In this document: positions 37,151-46,476 of the stretch, one piece after another
How the letters are laid out: each line of letters opens with the position of its first letter
Numbering within the stretch: the first letter of the stretch is position 1
NCBI RefSeq assembly: GCF_000413935.1
Contig: NZ_KE340380.1
Location: 682,001 to 746,000, forward strand
Reading direction: 5' to 3'
Source of the DNA: Acinetobacter colistiniresistens
GTDB taxonomy: Bacteria; Pseudomonadota; Gammaproteobacteria; Pseudomonadales; Moraxellaceae
DNA length: 64,000 nucleotides
The notes under the pieces: model-generated
Database searches by the model: none
The model's input: only the letters and a program-made list of their open reading frames with translations
What the model was told of the DNA's origin: nothing
Position numbers and translations under genes: made by a program

Positions 37151-39283
37151 CTAAGCGTTCTGTTCCAGAAGTACGTCTTGAATAATCATACCGTCTTGCA
37201 AAGCAATCATCCGATCAGCCGTTGCAATCGTCTCAGGACGATGAGCAATGAAGATCCGGGTAATATTCATTGCCTTAATATTTCGGTTAACTTCTCGTTC
37301 TTTTTGCAGATCCAGATTGCTTGTTGCCTCATCCATAAATAAGATTTTTGGTTTTTTATAGAGTGCCCGGGCCAAGAGTATTCTTTGTTTTTGCCCTCCC
37401 GATAACATCGAACCCAATTCACCCACCAAAGTATGGTAAGCCATAGGCATCTTTAAAATATCCTCATGAACGGATGCTAACTGAGTACAGGATTCTATCC
37501 ATGCCTGATCGGGGTCAGGGTCAAAAAAACAGATATTTTCGGCAATCGAGCCTGCAAATAGAATGTCATCTTGTAGTACTGTACCAATCTGATCCCGCAA
37601 ATGATTTAACCCTAATGATTCAAGCGATTTACCCATGACTTGAATCGTTCCCGAACTGGCTGAATGTACGCCTAACAAAAGGTGCATTAATGTAGTTTTA
37701 CCACAGCCTGTGGGCCCAACAATAACCACGGATTGGTTTTTCGGAATACTAAAACTAATATCATTCAAAATAATAGGATCAGTCTCAGAATATTGAAAAC
37801 TGAGGTTTTTTATATGAATAACAGGCTGAGTAGCATCTACATCACGCTCTTGATCGATGCGTTCTCCGTGTAGTTTTTCAGGCTTGGTAAGTACGATATC
37901 GGCCAAGCGTTCTGCATCAATTTGCAGCATCTTTAACTGAATATATTTATCAATTAATCCTGCAATGCGACCATCAAACTGATTCTTATAAGCCATAAAA
38001 GCCATTAAGGCCCCTACAGTGAACTGCCCTTCTAAAATCAAGGTTGCACCTAACCAAATGATCAGAATATTCTCTGTCCCGAATAAAATACCATTGGCCA
38101 AGCGGAACATTAGTCCCAGCTTTTGGGTGACCAGATCGGCATTGACCTGATTGACCAATAGGCCTAGCCAAGTTGAACGTCGAATATCTTGTCGCTGAAA
38201 TAACTTAATGGTTTTTGCGCCACGGATCGTTTCCATAAAATGGCTACTTTGTTTTGCCGCATGAATAATTTGCGCTTCGGTTGACCTCCGTAAGGGCGCA
38301 TACCAAATCCATCGAATAAGGCCGTATAGACACATGGTAATCAGTGCAATAACAGCTAATTTAGGGCTATAGATAAACATCAGAATGATGGTAAAAGTAG
38401 TCATCAGCCCATCAAGAATTGCCTCTAAGAATGTCGTGGTCAAAGTTTGCTGAATGCGATCAATCGAACCAAATCGAGAAACAATATCCCCGAGAGAGCG
38501 GCGCTCATAATAAGCCACAGGAACATGCATCAAATGGCTGAATACGTTCCCTCGCCATTGTATGTTGAGGTGCGTACTCATAAATAACACAAACCACGAC
38601 CGTAGCAGGCTGATCACTTGCTGTAAGAGCATCAGCAACCCAAAACCTAATGCCAAGATGGTGAGTAAATCCGCATCGGCGGATACAATGACATGGTCAA
38701 TCACCCATTGCATAAAAAACGGGCTGGTCAGTGCAAAAACTTCTAGAACGAGTGCCAAGACCAAGATCTGGCCTAAGGACTTCCAAATACCTTTCACATG
38801 CCCCAATAGGTTGTGAATCTTAATGGCTTGTTTATCTTTCTTTTCTTCAAAATTTAAATTGGGCCATACTTCCAAAGCGACCCCAGTAAAATGCTGTGAC
38901 GTTTCTGCAAAACTTAACTGCCTACGTCCAAATGCTGGATCCACAATAATGATTTTGTTTTTATTCACCCGTTCCAGCACCACAAAGTGATTAAAATCCC
39001 AGTGCAAAATACATGGTGTTCTCAGTTGATCTAGATCACTCAATTCCAGCTTTAATGGGCGACTCACAAAATTTAATTGATGACTAATATTTAAGAGATG
39101 AGTTAAGGTGCTGCCCTTTGCTGACACGGGAAAGCGTTGGCGTAATGTCGCCAAATCAGACTCATAACCATGATAGTTTGCCAACATGGCTAAGCATGCT
39201 AGCCCACATTCTGTAGCTTCAGTCTGTAAAATAACTGAAAGTTTAGAACGGAAAGAGAAGGAAAGTTTATCTAAATCGTACAT
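37151..39283 (-). CDS. ABC exporter with C39 bacteriocin-leader peptidase domain
   Basis: A 710-residue CvaB/LahT-type peptidase-containing ATP-binding transporter. Residues 1-130 form a C39 cysteine protease: Cys26 in TEATECGLACLAML, His99 in DFNHFVVL and Asp115 in VDPAFG. A six-helix ABC membrane domain (about 160-440) and an ATPase domain follow, with Walker A VGPTGCGKTT, signature LSGGQKQR and Walker B ILFMDEATSNLD. Such proteins cut double-glycine leaders and export the core peptide. The likely substrate is the peptide at 42500. It follows the HlyD gene by 15 bases. Confidence 0.93.
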   Translation of the reverse strand: MYDLDKLSFSFRSKLSVILQTEATECGLACLAMLANYHGYESDLATLRQRFPVSAKGSTLTHLLNISHQLNFVSRPLKLELSDLDQLRTPCILHWDFNHFVVLERVNKNKIIIVDPAFGRRQLSFAETSQHFTGVALEVWPNLNFEEKKDKQAIKIHNLLGHVKGIWKSLGQILVLALVLEVFALTSPFFMQWVIDHVIVSADADLLTILALGFGLLMLLQQVISLLRSWFVLFMSTHLNIQWRGNVFSHLMHVPVAYYERRSLGDIVSRFGSIDRIQQTLTTTFLEAILDGLMTTFTIILMFIYSPKLAVIALITMCLYGLIRWIWYAPLRRSTEAQIIHAAKQSSHFMETIRGAKTIKLFQRQDIRRSTWLGLLVNQVNADLVTQKLGLMFRLANGILFGTENILIIWLGATLILEGQFTVGALMAFMAYKNQFDGRIAGLIDKYIQLKMLQIDAERLADIVLTKPEKLHGERIDQERDVDATQPVIHIKNLSFQYSETDPIILNDISFSIPKNQSVVIVGPTGCGKTTLMHLLLGVHSASSGTIQVMGKSLESLGLNHLRDQIGTVLQDDILFAGSIAENICFFDPDPDQAWIESCTQLASVHEDILKMPMAYHTLVGELGSMLSGGQKQRILLARALYKKPKILFMDEATSNLDLQKEREVNRNIKAMNITRIFIAHRPETIATADRMIALQDGMIIQDVLLEQNA

Positions 39284-39298
39284 TTAACTCTGCTTTTA

Positions 39299-40552
39299 TT
39301 ATATTTTTCCAGAAATGGTATACAAAGGTTCTAACACCCATTCATATAACTTACGTTTTTCTTGCAAGATATCTGCATCAAATATCAAACCGACTTTTAA
39401 AGGCCGTTGCTCGCCATAAACAGAAATATTTTTCTGTTTCAATTTAACTTTAACCAAATACACAGGCTGGTTATTCAGGGACGGACTAATTTGATTATTT
39501 CCAATACTCATCAAATCTTGCGAAGCCATGGCTGTATCTGAAATCTCGTAAATATATCCTTCTCCCTGTCCAAATTTCTGGTATGGATAGGCTTGATAGC
39601 GTAATTTAATCGGTTGATTTAACTTAATAAAACCTACTGCCTGACTCGGCACATAGAGATAAGCATTTAATTCGGATTTTTTGGGGATGATGTGTAGCAA
39701 TGGTTTGGTGACATCAACATGCTGTCCAAGCTCCGCATTAATCGAGGTAATCACGCCATCTAGATTCGAGCGAATAATTACACGATCACTGGCCTGATTT
39801 TCGATAAACTCCTGATTAGCCGTCGCGACTTGACGATTGAGTTGATTGAATTGATTTTCATTTTTTGCCTTTAATGCGGCTAATTCTAATTTACGATTTT
39901 GTAAGTCCGAAAGTTTGGCCAGCCTTTCCCTCTCATAATTTTGCAATTGCACATTTTGATTAAAATAAAAATCTTGCCTACTCTGATAATCCACCTCTGC
40001 AACAATTTCTCGTCTTAATAAGTCGCGATAACGTGCAACATTTTCTTTAGCAAGGCTAACCCGATGCTGTTGTTGCTCAATTAAACGCCCCAATTGGGTA
40101 ATATCCTGCTCCAAGCTTCGGATCTCATTTTGCTTTTGTGTGGTATCCGAAACATACAATGCTTTGGTCTGTATCCGTTCTTGCTCTAACGTCTGTTGCT
40201 TGGTTTCAATCTGGGATTGTAATAAAGCGTTATAACTATCCTGCTTGTTAAATCGACTTGTTGAAATGGTATAAAGCACATCGCCACGCTTCACTACCTG
40301 ATTCTCTTTCACAAGTTTTTCAACCACAATACCTCGGTCTGGACTATAGACTTGTATAAGCCCTGAACTTGGCATGAGTTGCCCTGTTACAGAAATCCGT
40401 TTGGTGTAGCTACCCAAAAATAGAAAAAGTAAAATCGTCATCCCAACTACAGCAGCAAATACTGTAACCCAAGCAAATGATATCGGGCGGAGCAAAACGA
40501 TATGCCCCACCCATTTAGATTGTTGCGCCTCTAGCGCCTCTTTTCTGAACAT
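39299..40552 (-). CDS. HlyD family membrane fusion protein (CvaA-like)
   Basis: A 417-residue adaptor joining the inner-membrane ABC exporter to an outer-membrane channel (TolC type, not in this window). It has one N-terminal membrane helix (VTVFAAVVGMTILLFLFLG), a lipoyl half-motif (GLIQVYSPDRGIVVEKLVKENQVVKRGDVLYTI), a long coiled-coil hairpin (about residues 100-270) and a beta domain ending EWVLEPL. I chose the ATG at 40552; the frame extends to a TTG at 40600 without family sequence. Confidence 0.9.
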   Translation of the reverse strand: MFRKEALEAQQSKWVGHIVLLRPISFAWVTVFAAVVGMTILLFLFLGSYTKRISVTGQLMPSSGLIQVYSPDRGIVVEKLVKENQVVKRGDVLYTISTSRFNKQDSYNALLQSQIETKQQTLEQERIQTKALYVSDTTQKQNEIRSLEQDITQLGRLIEQQQHRVSLAKENVARYRDLLRREIVAEVDYQSRQDFYFNQNVQLQNYERERLAKLSDLQNRKLELAALKAKNENQFNQLNRQVATANQEFIENQASDRVIIRSNLDGVITSINAELGQHVDVTKPLLHIIPKKSELNAYLYVPSQAVGFIKLNQPIKLRYQAYPYQKFGQGEGYIYEISDTAMASQDLMSIGNNQISPSLNNQPVYLVKVKLKQKNISVYGEQRPLKVGLIFDADILQEKRKLYEWVLEPLYTISGKI

Positions 40553-40627
40553 ACCAGCCCAACCACCACATACAAGATCAAAAGTAATGCCTCTATCCAA
40601 CGATTTTTTAATAACAATCAGAAATCG

Positions 40628-42412
40628 TTACAGTAAGCGATCAATCAGAGGTGAACTAAATAAACGGTTTGGATCTAGCCGATGGAGGACCTTACCCACT
40701 TCAGCAATAGTTAAACTGAGTGGTTGATCAAGTGCATGTACATAAGGAATTTCTTGGTTTAAATACCAGTCATTTGCCCAAGCCTTCTCGTGGGTATACC
40801 CCCAACCTTTAGACCATTCAGGCCGAATCAAACTATCACCACGATAGCGTTGATGCATCCACTGTTCTGTCTCTGCATAAAACTCTGCCGCATAGGGCGT
40901 GTCTGGAAGCGTTAAAATGTCAAACCAGACTGCGCAATCCCACTCTGGATGATTCGGACACGGCTTGATTGCAGAAAGTGCTGCTGTTTTTGCATTAGGA
41001 ACAATTGAGTCACTGGCATGGTCCAATCCTGTGACACGAATTTCAACCGGTCCATTCATTGGATATCTGTTCAGTGTGCGATATGCATTCACACGTTGCT
41101 GATAGTTTTCACAGAAATCATGAATGACTTTTTGAACATTTTGACGTGATGTCAGTACAGCATAACCATTTGCGGTAACACGTAATGTCGTTGGTTTGAC
41201 ATAGAGTAAAAGATTCTTGGAAGCCCCCCACAAATCCTTGCTTTGACTACTCAGCAACCCACCCGTCAAGACCGTTGATGTTCCAGAGAGCAAAGATCCT
41301 TGTAATCCCAAGTACGAAATTTTCGCCTGTAACTGTCCAAAACTCGGCGTTAAATAGCCTTGTCCAGCAATAATAATGTCATGGATCAGGTCTGTAATTG
41401 GTTTGGGAATATTGTCAGAAAACCAATAGTTGAATGGATGTCTCACAATTTTTGAGCTCAGCGGTTTTGTCTCGGCAACAGACCATACTTTAAGCCATGG
41501 ATAATCAGTAAACGGAAACCAGATTGCCTCAGCTCTACCGGCTTTATCTAAAAATGACGAAAATGTCCGCCCATTTTGAGGATGCTGTGCAAAAAGCTCT
41601 TTATAGTGAATATTCATGATACTTTCGCAGCGTAAATACTGGTTCTTCGCACTTTGCAATTGTACCGACAAAATAAAAGCCCGCCCCAAATGTACCAATA
41701 GCGCACTAATATCTTCATGATCACGGAAAAAAACTTTGGGAATATAGGTTCTGGTCTGAGCATCGAAAACCACTGCCGTAACTGAAGTGACTAGATTACT
41801 AATCGAACCATAGGTCTGGCCTAATTGACGTTTTTCATTTAATGCAGGAATCCCAGTACCATGACCATCAATTGCCAATACACCGCCAATGGTTAAATCG
41901 CCAGGTGCAGGCGTAGCAATAAAACCTAAATCACGATCTTCCATCGCTTGCAGAAGATCTTGCATTAATGCGCCAGCTTCAGCCGTCACAATTCTTCCTG
42001 AGGTTGAAATCTTGATGCGGTTGATATGCGATACCATATCAATCAATAGAATACGTGTATTATCACTTGCTGGGTCCAGCATAATAGGAGACCAATTGTG
42101 AGACATCCCTTTGGCCCTAACTTTATAATTGTTGTTATAAGCCCAGTTAATTGCCAATAGAACTTCAACAATGGTTTTAGGTGAACAGGTCCACACCTTT
42201 TCAACAAATAATTCACCAGACCAATTCTCATATCGTTGTCTATAAAGTTCCACATGAGGAAAATTAGGTGGTCGTTCAGACGGTTGAAAAAAAGAGGCAT
42301 TCACTCTGGTGGTCGGAAACCAGCTTGCAACCACGCCAGCGCTTGCAAGACCTATCATTTTTTTTAAAAAATCACGCTTACCATGATCAATATTCGTTGT
42401 TGGTTCAGTCAT
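40628..42412 (-). CDS. Secreted FAD-linked oxidase, cholesterol oxidase (type II)-like
   Basis: A 594-residue vanillyl-alcohol-oxidase-type flavoprotein. An N-terminal export signal (GKRDFLKKMIGLASAGVVASWF, Tat-like but KR instead of RR; cut near VNA-SF) is followed by an FAD/PCMH domain with RAKGMSHNWSP and APGDLTIGGVLAIDGHGTG, and a C-terminal domain with WFDILTLPDTPYAAEF like the cholesterol-oxidase substrate domain. In type II cholesterol oxidases FAD is bound covalently to a His in the first domain; His in GMSHNW could play this part. It sits between a double-glycine-type peptide and its exporter, which is unexpected. Substrate unknown. Confidence 0.8.
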   Translation of the reverse strand: MTEPTTNIDHGKRDFLKKMIGLASAGVVASWFPTTRVNASFFQPSERPPNFPHVELYRQRYENWSGELFVEKVWTCSPKTIVEVLLAINWAYNNNYKVRAKGMSHNWSPIMLDPASDNTRILLIDMVSHINRIKISTSGRIVTAEAGALMQDLLQAMEDRDLGFIATPAPGDLTIGGVLAIDGHGTGIPALNEKRQLGQTYGSISNLVTSVTAVVFDAQTRTYIPKVFFRDHEDISALLVHLGRAFILSVQLQSAKNQYLRCESIMNIHYKELFAQHPQNGRTFSSFLDKAGRAEAIWFPFTDYPWLKVWSVAETKPLSSKIVRHPFNYWFSDNIPKPITDLIHDIIIAGQGYLTPSFGQLQAKISYLGLQGSLLSGTSTVLTGGLLSSQSKDLWGASKNLLLYVKPTTLRVTANGYAVLTSRQNVQKVIHDFCENYQQRVNAYRTLNRYPMNGPVEIRVTGLDHASDSIVPNAKTAALSAIKPCPNHPEWDCAVWFDILTLPDTPYAAEFYAETEQWMHQRYRGDSLIRPEWSKGWGYTHEKAWANDWYLNQEIPYVHALDQPLSLTIAEVGKVLHRLDPNRLFSSPLIDRLL

Positions 42413-42450
42413 TTTATTCACTTTCTTTTTTTTAATTTATAGCGTTATGA

Positions 42451-42489
42451 AAAAACAAAAAGAAAGGAATAACGTATCATCCCTTTCTT
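42451..42489 (-). terminator. Terminator-like hairpin between peptide and oxidase genes
   Basis: On the minus strand AAGAAAGG and CCTTTCTT form an 8-base stem with a 14-base loop, followed by TTTTTGTTTTTT. It starts about 10 bases after the peptide stop. It probably lets part of the transcription continue, giving more peptide than exporter mRNA. Confidence 0.7.
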
Positions 42490-42499
42490 GTACAGCGTA

Positions 42500-42820
42500 T
42501 TAAGTTAAAATCGTTGGAATAGGGGTATATAACCCTTCACCTTTTTCTTTTTCATAATGGTTTTGAGTTTCTGCAACATCCCCGCCCAGTGCTCGACCTA
42601 GGGCAATACCAGCTTTAGAAGCAGCATAACCCGTCGTATCTGCCGCTTGATGGACTAAGCCCAGACCAACCGCACTAAAAACGACACCAACTGAGGAGAT
42701 AAGTGGATTGTTTAGAAATTGATTGCCTAAATTTACAGCCGTGATAATTGAATCACCGATAAAAGTACCAGCACCTGAAACTTGGTTAATTTCTTCAAGA
42801 CTTAATTCTTTTAAACTCAT
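42500..42820 (-). CDS. Putative class II microcin-like peptide with Gly-Ala leader
   Basis: A 106-residue precursor. Residues 1-17, MSLKELSLEEINQVSGA, fit the double-glycine leader pattern (E-L-S, E-E-I, V-S-G-[GA]). The predicted core of 89 residues starts GTFIGDSIITAVNLG, is rich in Gly, Ala and Val, holds small-x3-small patterns (SSVGVVFSAVGLG, ASKAGIALGRALGG) and ends in a charged then Pro/Thr-rich tail GEGLYTPIPTILT. It has no Cys. AAGGTG six bases upstream decides the ATG at 42820 over a GTG at 42829. The C39 exporter downstream is its likely processor. Antibacterial activity is inferred only. Confidence 0.8.
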   Translation of the reverse strand: MSLKELSLEEINQVSGAGTFIGDSIITAVNLGNQFLNNPLISSVGVVFSAVGLGLVHQAADTTGYAASKAGIALGRALGGDVAETQNHYEKEKGEGLYTPIPTILT

Positions 42821-42857
42821 AATATTCACCTTTTTTTTGATTGATATTTCATGAAAA

Positions 42858-42877
42858 GAATCTAGTTTTCTAGATTC
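42858..42877 (-). other. Hairpin in the leader of the microcin-like gene
   Basis: GAATCTAG and CTAGATTC pair perfectly around four bases, 38 bases upstream of the peptide start. It could stabilise the mRNA or affect translation. Confidence 0.5.
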
Positions 42878-42926
42878 AATTTCATCATACAGTCAAAAAA
42901 CACGAAATATATTACAGTTTAAGAAT

Positions 42927-42948
42927 AAAAAGTGATATAAATCACACT
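42927..42948. promoter_or_regulatory. Crp/Vfr-like binding site upstream of the microcin-like gene
   Basis: The core AGTGATATAAATCACA matches TGTGA-N6-TCACA in nine of ten bases and is flanked by A-rich sequence as in the full consensus. A TAATAT/TATATT -10 candidate lies about 25-30 bases further toward the gene, which would place the site near -40. The remaining spacer 42949-43074 is AT-rich without further features. Confidence 0.55.
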
Positions 42949-43074
42949 ATTTATGAGTTGTTTAGAATAAGTAAAACTAATTATTTGATTTATATTAATT
43001 AAAATAAAAATTAACAAATGATTTTATAACCACATCACACTTTCATCTTATTTAAGCTTAAAATCACAGCCTGT

Positions 43075-43686
43075 TTAGTGGCAATTGGACCATTGCCTGT
43101 ATTGCTGCAACTCATCTGGCGAATTGATACTGTGCAAAAAAAGACTTTGCTTTTGAAATGCAACAGACTGTGCCTTGAGTTGCTTGAAACTCTCTCGCAA
43201 ACTCAATCTGTTGTCCGCAAGCGCTTGCGTAAATACAGGCAAGCTATCTCGTTTGATCAAGCAAAATGGATATAAAGCATCCCCATTGATCATGACATAA
43301 GCAACCTGAGCTTCCCCTTGTTTATGTAAAGCACGATGTAACTTGAGTAACACCTGATTGGGAATATAAGTCACATCACAGGGAATAAATAATGCATAGT
43401 CCGCTTGCAAATGTGACCAAGCACTTTTCATCCCCATCAGTGGACCGAGGAAACCCTGCTGATCATCGGCATAGCATTGAATATCAGGTTCAATTTGTTG
43501 GTAAATCGTGCGATCTCGATGACTATTGACCCAAATATTTTGTACATCTGCTCTTAACTTCGCACAGATCTTTGAAAGCTGAATCTGATCATCAAATTGT
43601 TGCAGTAACTTATTTACGCCATTCATACGGCGTGCTTGCCCTCCCGCCAAAATCACCAGATCTGTAGCAGGATATTCTGTATTCAT
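43075..43686 (-). CDS. mobA: Molybdenum cofactor guanylyltransferase MobA
   Basis: Adds GMP to Mo-molybdopterin to form the MGD cofactor that NasA needs. The 203-residue protein starts with the nucleotidyltransferase loop LVILAGGQARRMNGVNKLL and has DYALFIPCDVTYIP. It overlaps the nasA stop by 4 bases (ATGA), so enzyme and cofactor maturation are coupled. Confidence 0.92.
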   Translation of the reverse strand: MNTEYPATDLVILAGGQARRMNGVNKLLQQFDDQIQLSKICAKLRADVQNIWVNSHRDRTIYQQIEPDIQCYADDQQGFLGPLMGMKSAWSHLQADYALFIPCDVTYIPNQVLLKLHRALHKQGEAQVAYVMINGDALYPFCLIKRDSLPVFTQALADNRLSLRESFKQLKAQSVAFQKQSLFLHSINSPDELQQYRQWSNCH

Positions 43687-46463
43687 GCTTCTGCCTCCAA
43701 TTGACAGGTTTTAATCAGACCACGAATTTCAGGTAAACAAGAACCGCAATTGCCGCCTGCTTTTAAACAGGCTGTAACTTGTTTTTCATGGCTAATCTTT
43801 TGTGTTTTAATGGCTTCGATAATCTTATTTTTACCCACTTTAAAACAACTACAGACCAAGGGTCCATCATTATTTACAGCAGACATCGGCATCCCTGCCA
43901 GCAAGGCTTTACGATGCATGGCACTTAATCGTTCGCGTTTAAATAGACTCGCCACCCAATCCCGATCGGGTAATAGATCAGCAGGTGCGATATATAAACT
44001 GGCAATCAGAATCCCGTCTTTTAAAATTACACTATGACTGAGCTGCGATGAAATATCTTCCAGACTTAACCATTCATAGGTTTCATCGACAAAAGGCAAA
44101 AAGCTTTTCAGATTGTTTTGAGTTTGATCAAGACTCTGACGATCGGCAAGTTCATAACGAATGGCTTTTGTCGTTTTAATCTTGGCCCACCACGCACAAT
44201 TTTGCAATGAAGCTTTAATCTGATGTTCAAAGCCTTCACGCACATACAGCACGCCTTGCCATGTGGTATGGAATGGCTGAATAGCCACAGGGGTATGTTT
44301 GAATTCAGGCTCACCTGAGATCGCATCCACCACAGGATTGACCACTTTGCCAATGCGTGCATCAGAGGCCACCTGCTCAGTCCAATGAATCGGTGCAAAG
44401 ATTTGACCACGGCGTACACCTTGTGCCAAGGTCACGCGCAGCACACAACGCCCCCATTGTGAGCGAACCTCCACCAAAGCTTTATCACGAATACCAAATT
44501 TTAACGCATCATTTGGATGAATCTCACAAAATGGCTCAGCCCGATGTGTGGTGAGATTTGCTGATAAACCCGTGCGGGTCATGCTATGCCACTGATCACG
44601 AATCCGTCCCGTATTTAGCACCAATGGATAATCTTCAGAGATGGTATGCACTGGATCAATGGCAACAGTTGGAATCAGTTTTGCTCTCTTATTTTTATGG
44701 CTAAAACTGCCTCGATCAAATAGCTGCTCCACCGCAACACTTTGACCTTTCTCCCAGACTGGCCATTGGCTTGGGCGCAGATGGTTATATTCATCCAGAC
44801 TTAAATTCATTAAGCCTTTTAAATTGAAATAACGGAAATTTTCAACTTGATCACGTTGGTCAACACTGGCATTTTGATAAGCCGATAAAGCCGCATGTTC
44901 ATTAAAAATGTCACAGGCATGATTAAAATCAAAACCAGTAAAACCGAGTTTTTTTGCAACCTCAGCCACCGCCCACCAATCGGCTTTGGCTTGCTTTGGC
45001 GGAGTTAAAAAGGCACGTTGCCTTGAGATACGGCGTTCAGAATTGGTGACTGTGCCATCTTTTTCCCCCCAACCCAATGCGGGAAGCAAGACATCTGCAT
45101 AAGCCGTAGTATCGGTATCCGCACAAATATCAGAGACCACGACGAACTCACATTTTTCTAAGGCACGTTTGACTTGATCTGCATCAGGCAAACTGACTAC
45201 AGGGTTGGTTGCCATGATCCAGATCGCTTTGATTTTGCCACTTTCCACTGCTTGGAAGAGGTCAACTGCTTTTAAGCCAGCTTGCTTGGCAATCACAGGG
45301 CTTTGCCAAAAACTTTGGACCAAATTCTGATGAGAAGGATTGTCCAAATCCAGATGTGCTGCCAGCATATTGGCCAATCCACCGACCTCACGTCCCCCCA
45401 TGGCATTGGGCTGGCCTGTCATTGAAAATGGCGCTGCCCCTAATTTTCCAATTTTTCCAGTCAACAAGTGACAGTTGATAATGCTATTGGCCTTATTCAC
45501 CCCTTGAGAGGATTGATTAACCCCCATCGAAAACAAGGTGATCACTTTTTCTGTTTGAGCAAATTTCTCAAAAAAAAGTTGTAATTTTTCTGCGGAAATT
45601 CCTGTACGTTTCACTAATGCGGCAAAGTCTTTTTCACCTTTACTCACCGCTAACAGTTCCGCTAAACCTTCGGTCTGGGTCTCAACAAAATGATGATCGG
45701 TATAATCATGATGGTAAAGATATTGAAACAGGCCATTAAATAAAGCCACATCCTGACCCGGCAAGATCGGTAAATGTAAATCTGCTTGTTCACAGGTACT
45801 GGTAAAACGAGGGTCGACCACCACCACAAATAAATCTGGATTTTGAGTTTTCGCCTGCATGATGCGTTGATACAGCACGGGATGACACCATGCGGTGTTG
45901 GAACCAACCAGAACCACCATGTCAGTATGTTCAAAATCTTCATAACTGGCAGGCACAATATCCTCACCAAAGGCACGTTTATGTGCTGCAACCGCAGACG
46001 ACATACATAGTCGTGAATTAGTATCAATATTGGCGGTGCCCAAATAGCCTTTTACAAACTTATTCACCACATAATAATCTTCGGTCAGCAACTGTCCTGA
46101 GACATAAAATGCAACGCTGTCAGCTCCATATTGATCTATACACGCTTGAAACTGGTCTGCAATTTTCTCGATGGCTTGATCCCATGTCGTCACTTGACGA
46201 TGGTTTTTACGGCCAAATATAGGGTGCAAGACACGAGTTTCCAAGCCTAATGTATCTGCCAAGTTGCTGCCTTTAATACACAGTCGTCCAAAGTTGGAAG
46301 GATGATCCAGATCACCCGCAACTTGTACCGTCATGCCATGCGCTTTATGTTGCACACTAACATCCACACCACAGCCAACCCCACAATAGGGACATGTCGT
46401 TTTTGTAATGATTGTTTCTGCCTGATCGGAGCGACTGTGTTCTAAAATTTGAATACTGTTCAT
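43683..46463 (-). CDS. nasA: Assimilatory nitrate reductase catalytic subunit
   Basis: Reduces nitrate to nitrite in the cytoplasm. 926 residues from the ATG at 46463. N-terminal [4Fe-4S] motif TCPYCGVGCGVDV with the fourth Cys in GRLCIKGSNL, bis-MGD domain (NTNSRLCMSSAVAAHKRAFG with the likely Mo-ligand Cys; VDPRFTSTCEQADLHL), and a C-terminal BFD-like [2Fe-2S] domain with CSCFKVGK and CLKAGGNCGSC for electron entry. A longer frame to 46502 reads into the repeat element and is not used. Third enzyme of the narK-nirB-nirD/B-nasA-mobA operon. Confidence 0.94.
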   Translation of the reverse strand: MNSIQILEHSRSDQAETIITKTTCPYCGVGCGVDVSVQHKAHGMTVQVAGDLDHPSNFGRLCIKGSNLADTLGLETRVLHPIFGRKNHRQVTTWDQAIEKIADQFQACIDQYGADSVAFYVSGQLLTEDYYVVNKFVKGYLGTANIDTNSRLCMSSAVAAHKRAFGEDIVPASYEDFEHTDMVVLVGSNTAWCHPVLYQRIMQAKTQNPDLFVVVVDPRFTSTCEQADLHLPILPGQDVALFNGLFQYLYHHDYTDHHFVETQTEGLAELLAVSKGEKDFAALVKRTGISAEKLQLFFEKFAQTEKVITLFSMGVNQSSQGVNKANSIINCHLLTGKIGKLGAAPFSMTGQPNAMGGREVGGLANMLAAHLDLDNPSHQNLVQSFWQSPVIAKQAGLKAVDLFQAVESGKIKAIWIMATNPVVSLPDADQVKRALEKCEFVVVSDICADTDTTAYADVLLPALGWGEKDGTVTNSERRISRQRAFLTPPKQAKADWWAVAEVAKKLGFTGFDFNHACDIFNEHAALSAYQNASVDQRDQVENFRYFNLKGLMNLSLDEYNHLRPSQWPVWEKGQSVAVEQLFDRGSFSHKNKRAKLIPTVAIDPVHTISEDYPLVLNTGRIRDQWHSMTRTGLSANLTTHRAEPFCEIHPNDALKFGIRDKALVEVRSQWGRCVLRVTLAQGVRRGQIFAPIHWTEQVASDARIGKVVNPVVDAISGEPEFKHTPVAIQPFHTTWQGVLYVREGFEHQIKASLQNCAWWAKIKTTKAIRYELADRQSLDQTQNNLKSFLPFVDETYEWLSLEDISSQLSHSVILKDGILIASLYIAPADLLPDRDWVASLFKRERLSAMHRKALLAGMPMSAVNNDGPLVCSCFKVGKNKIIEAIKTQKISHEKQVTACLKAGGNCGSCLPEIRGLIKTCQLEAEA

Positions 46464-46476
46464 GACTGCCCCTTTG

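Noticed and set aside
40553..42451. Hidden immunity gene in other frames of the flavoprotein
   Set aside because: Alternative frames in this stretch are short, lack ribosome binding sites and look like shadows of the oxidase gene.
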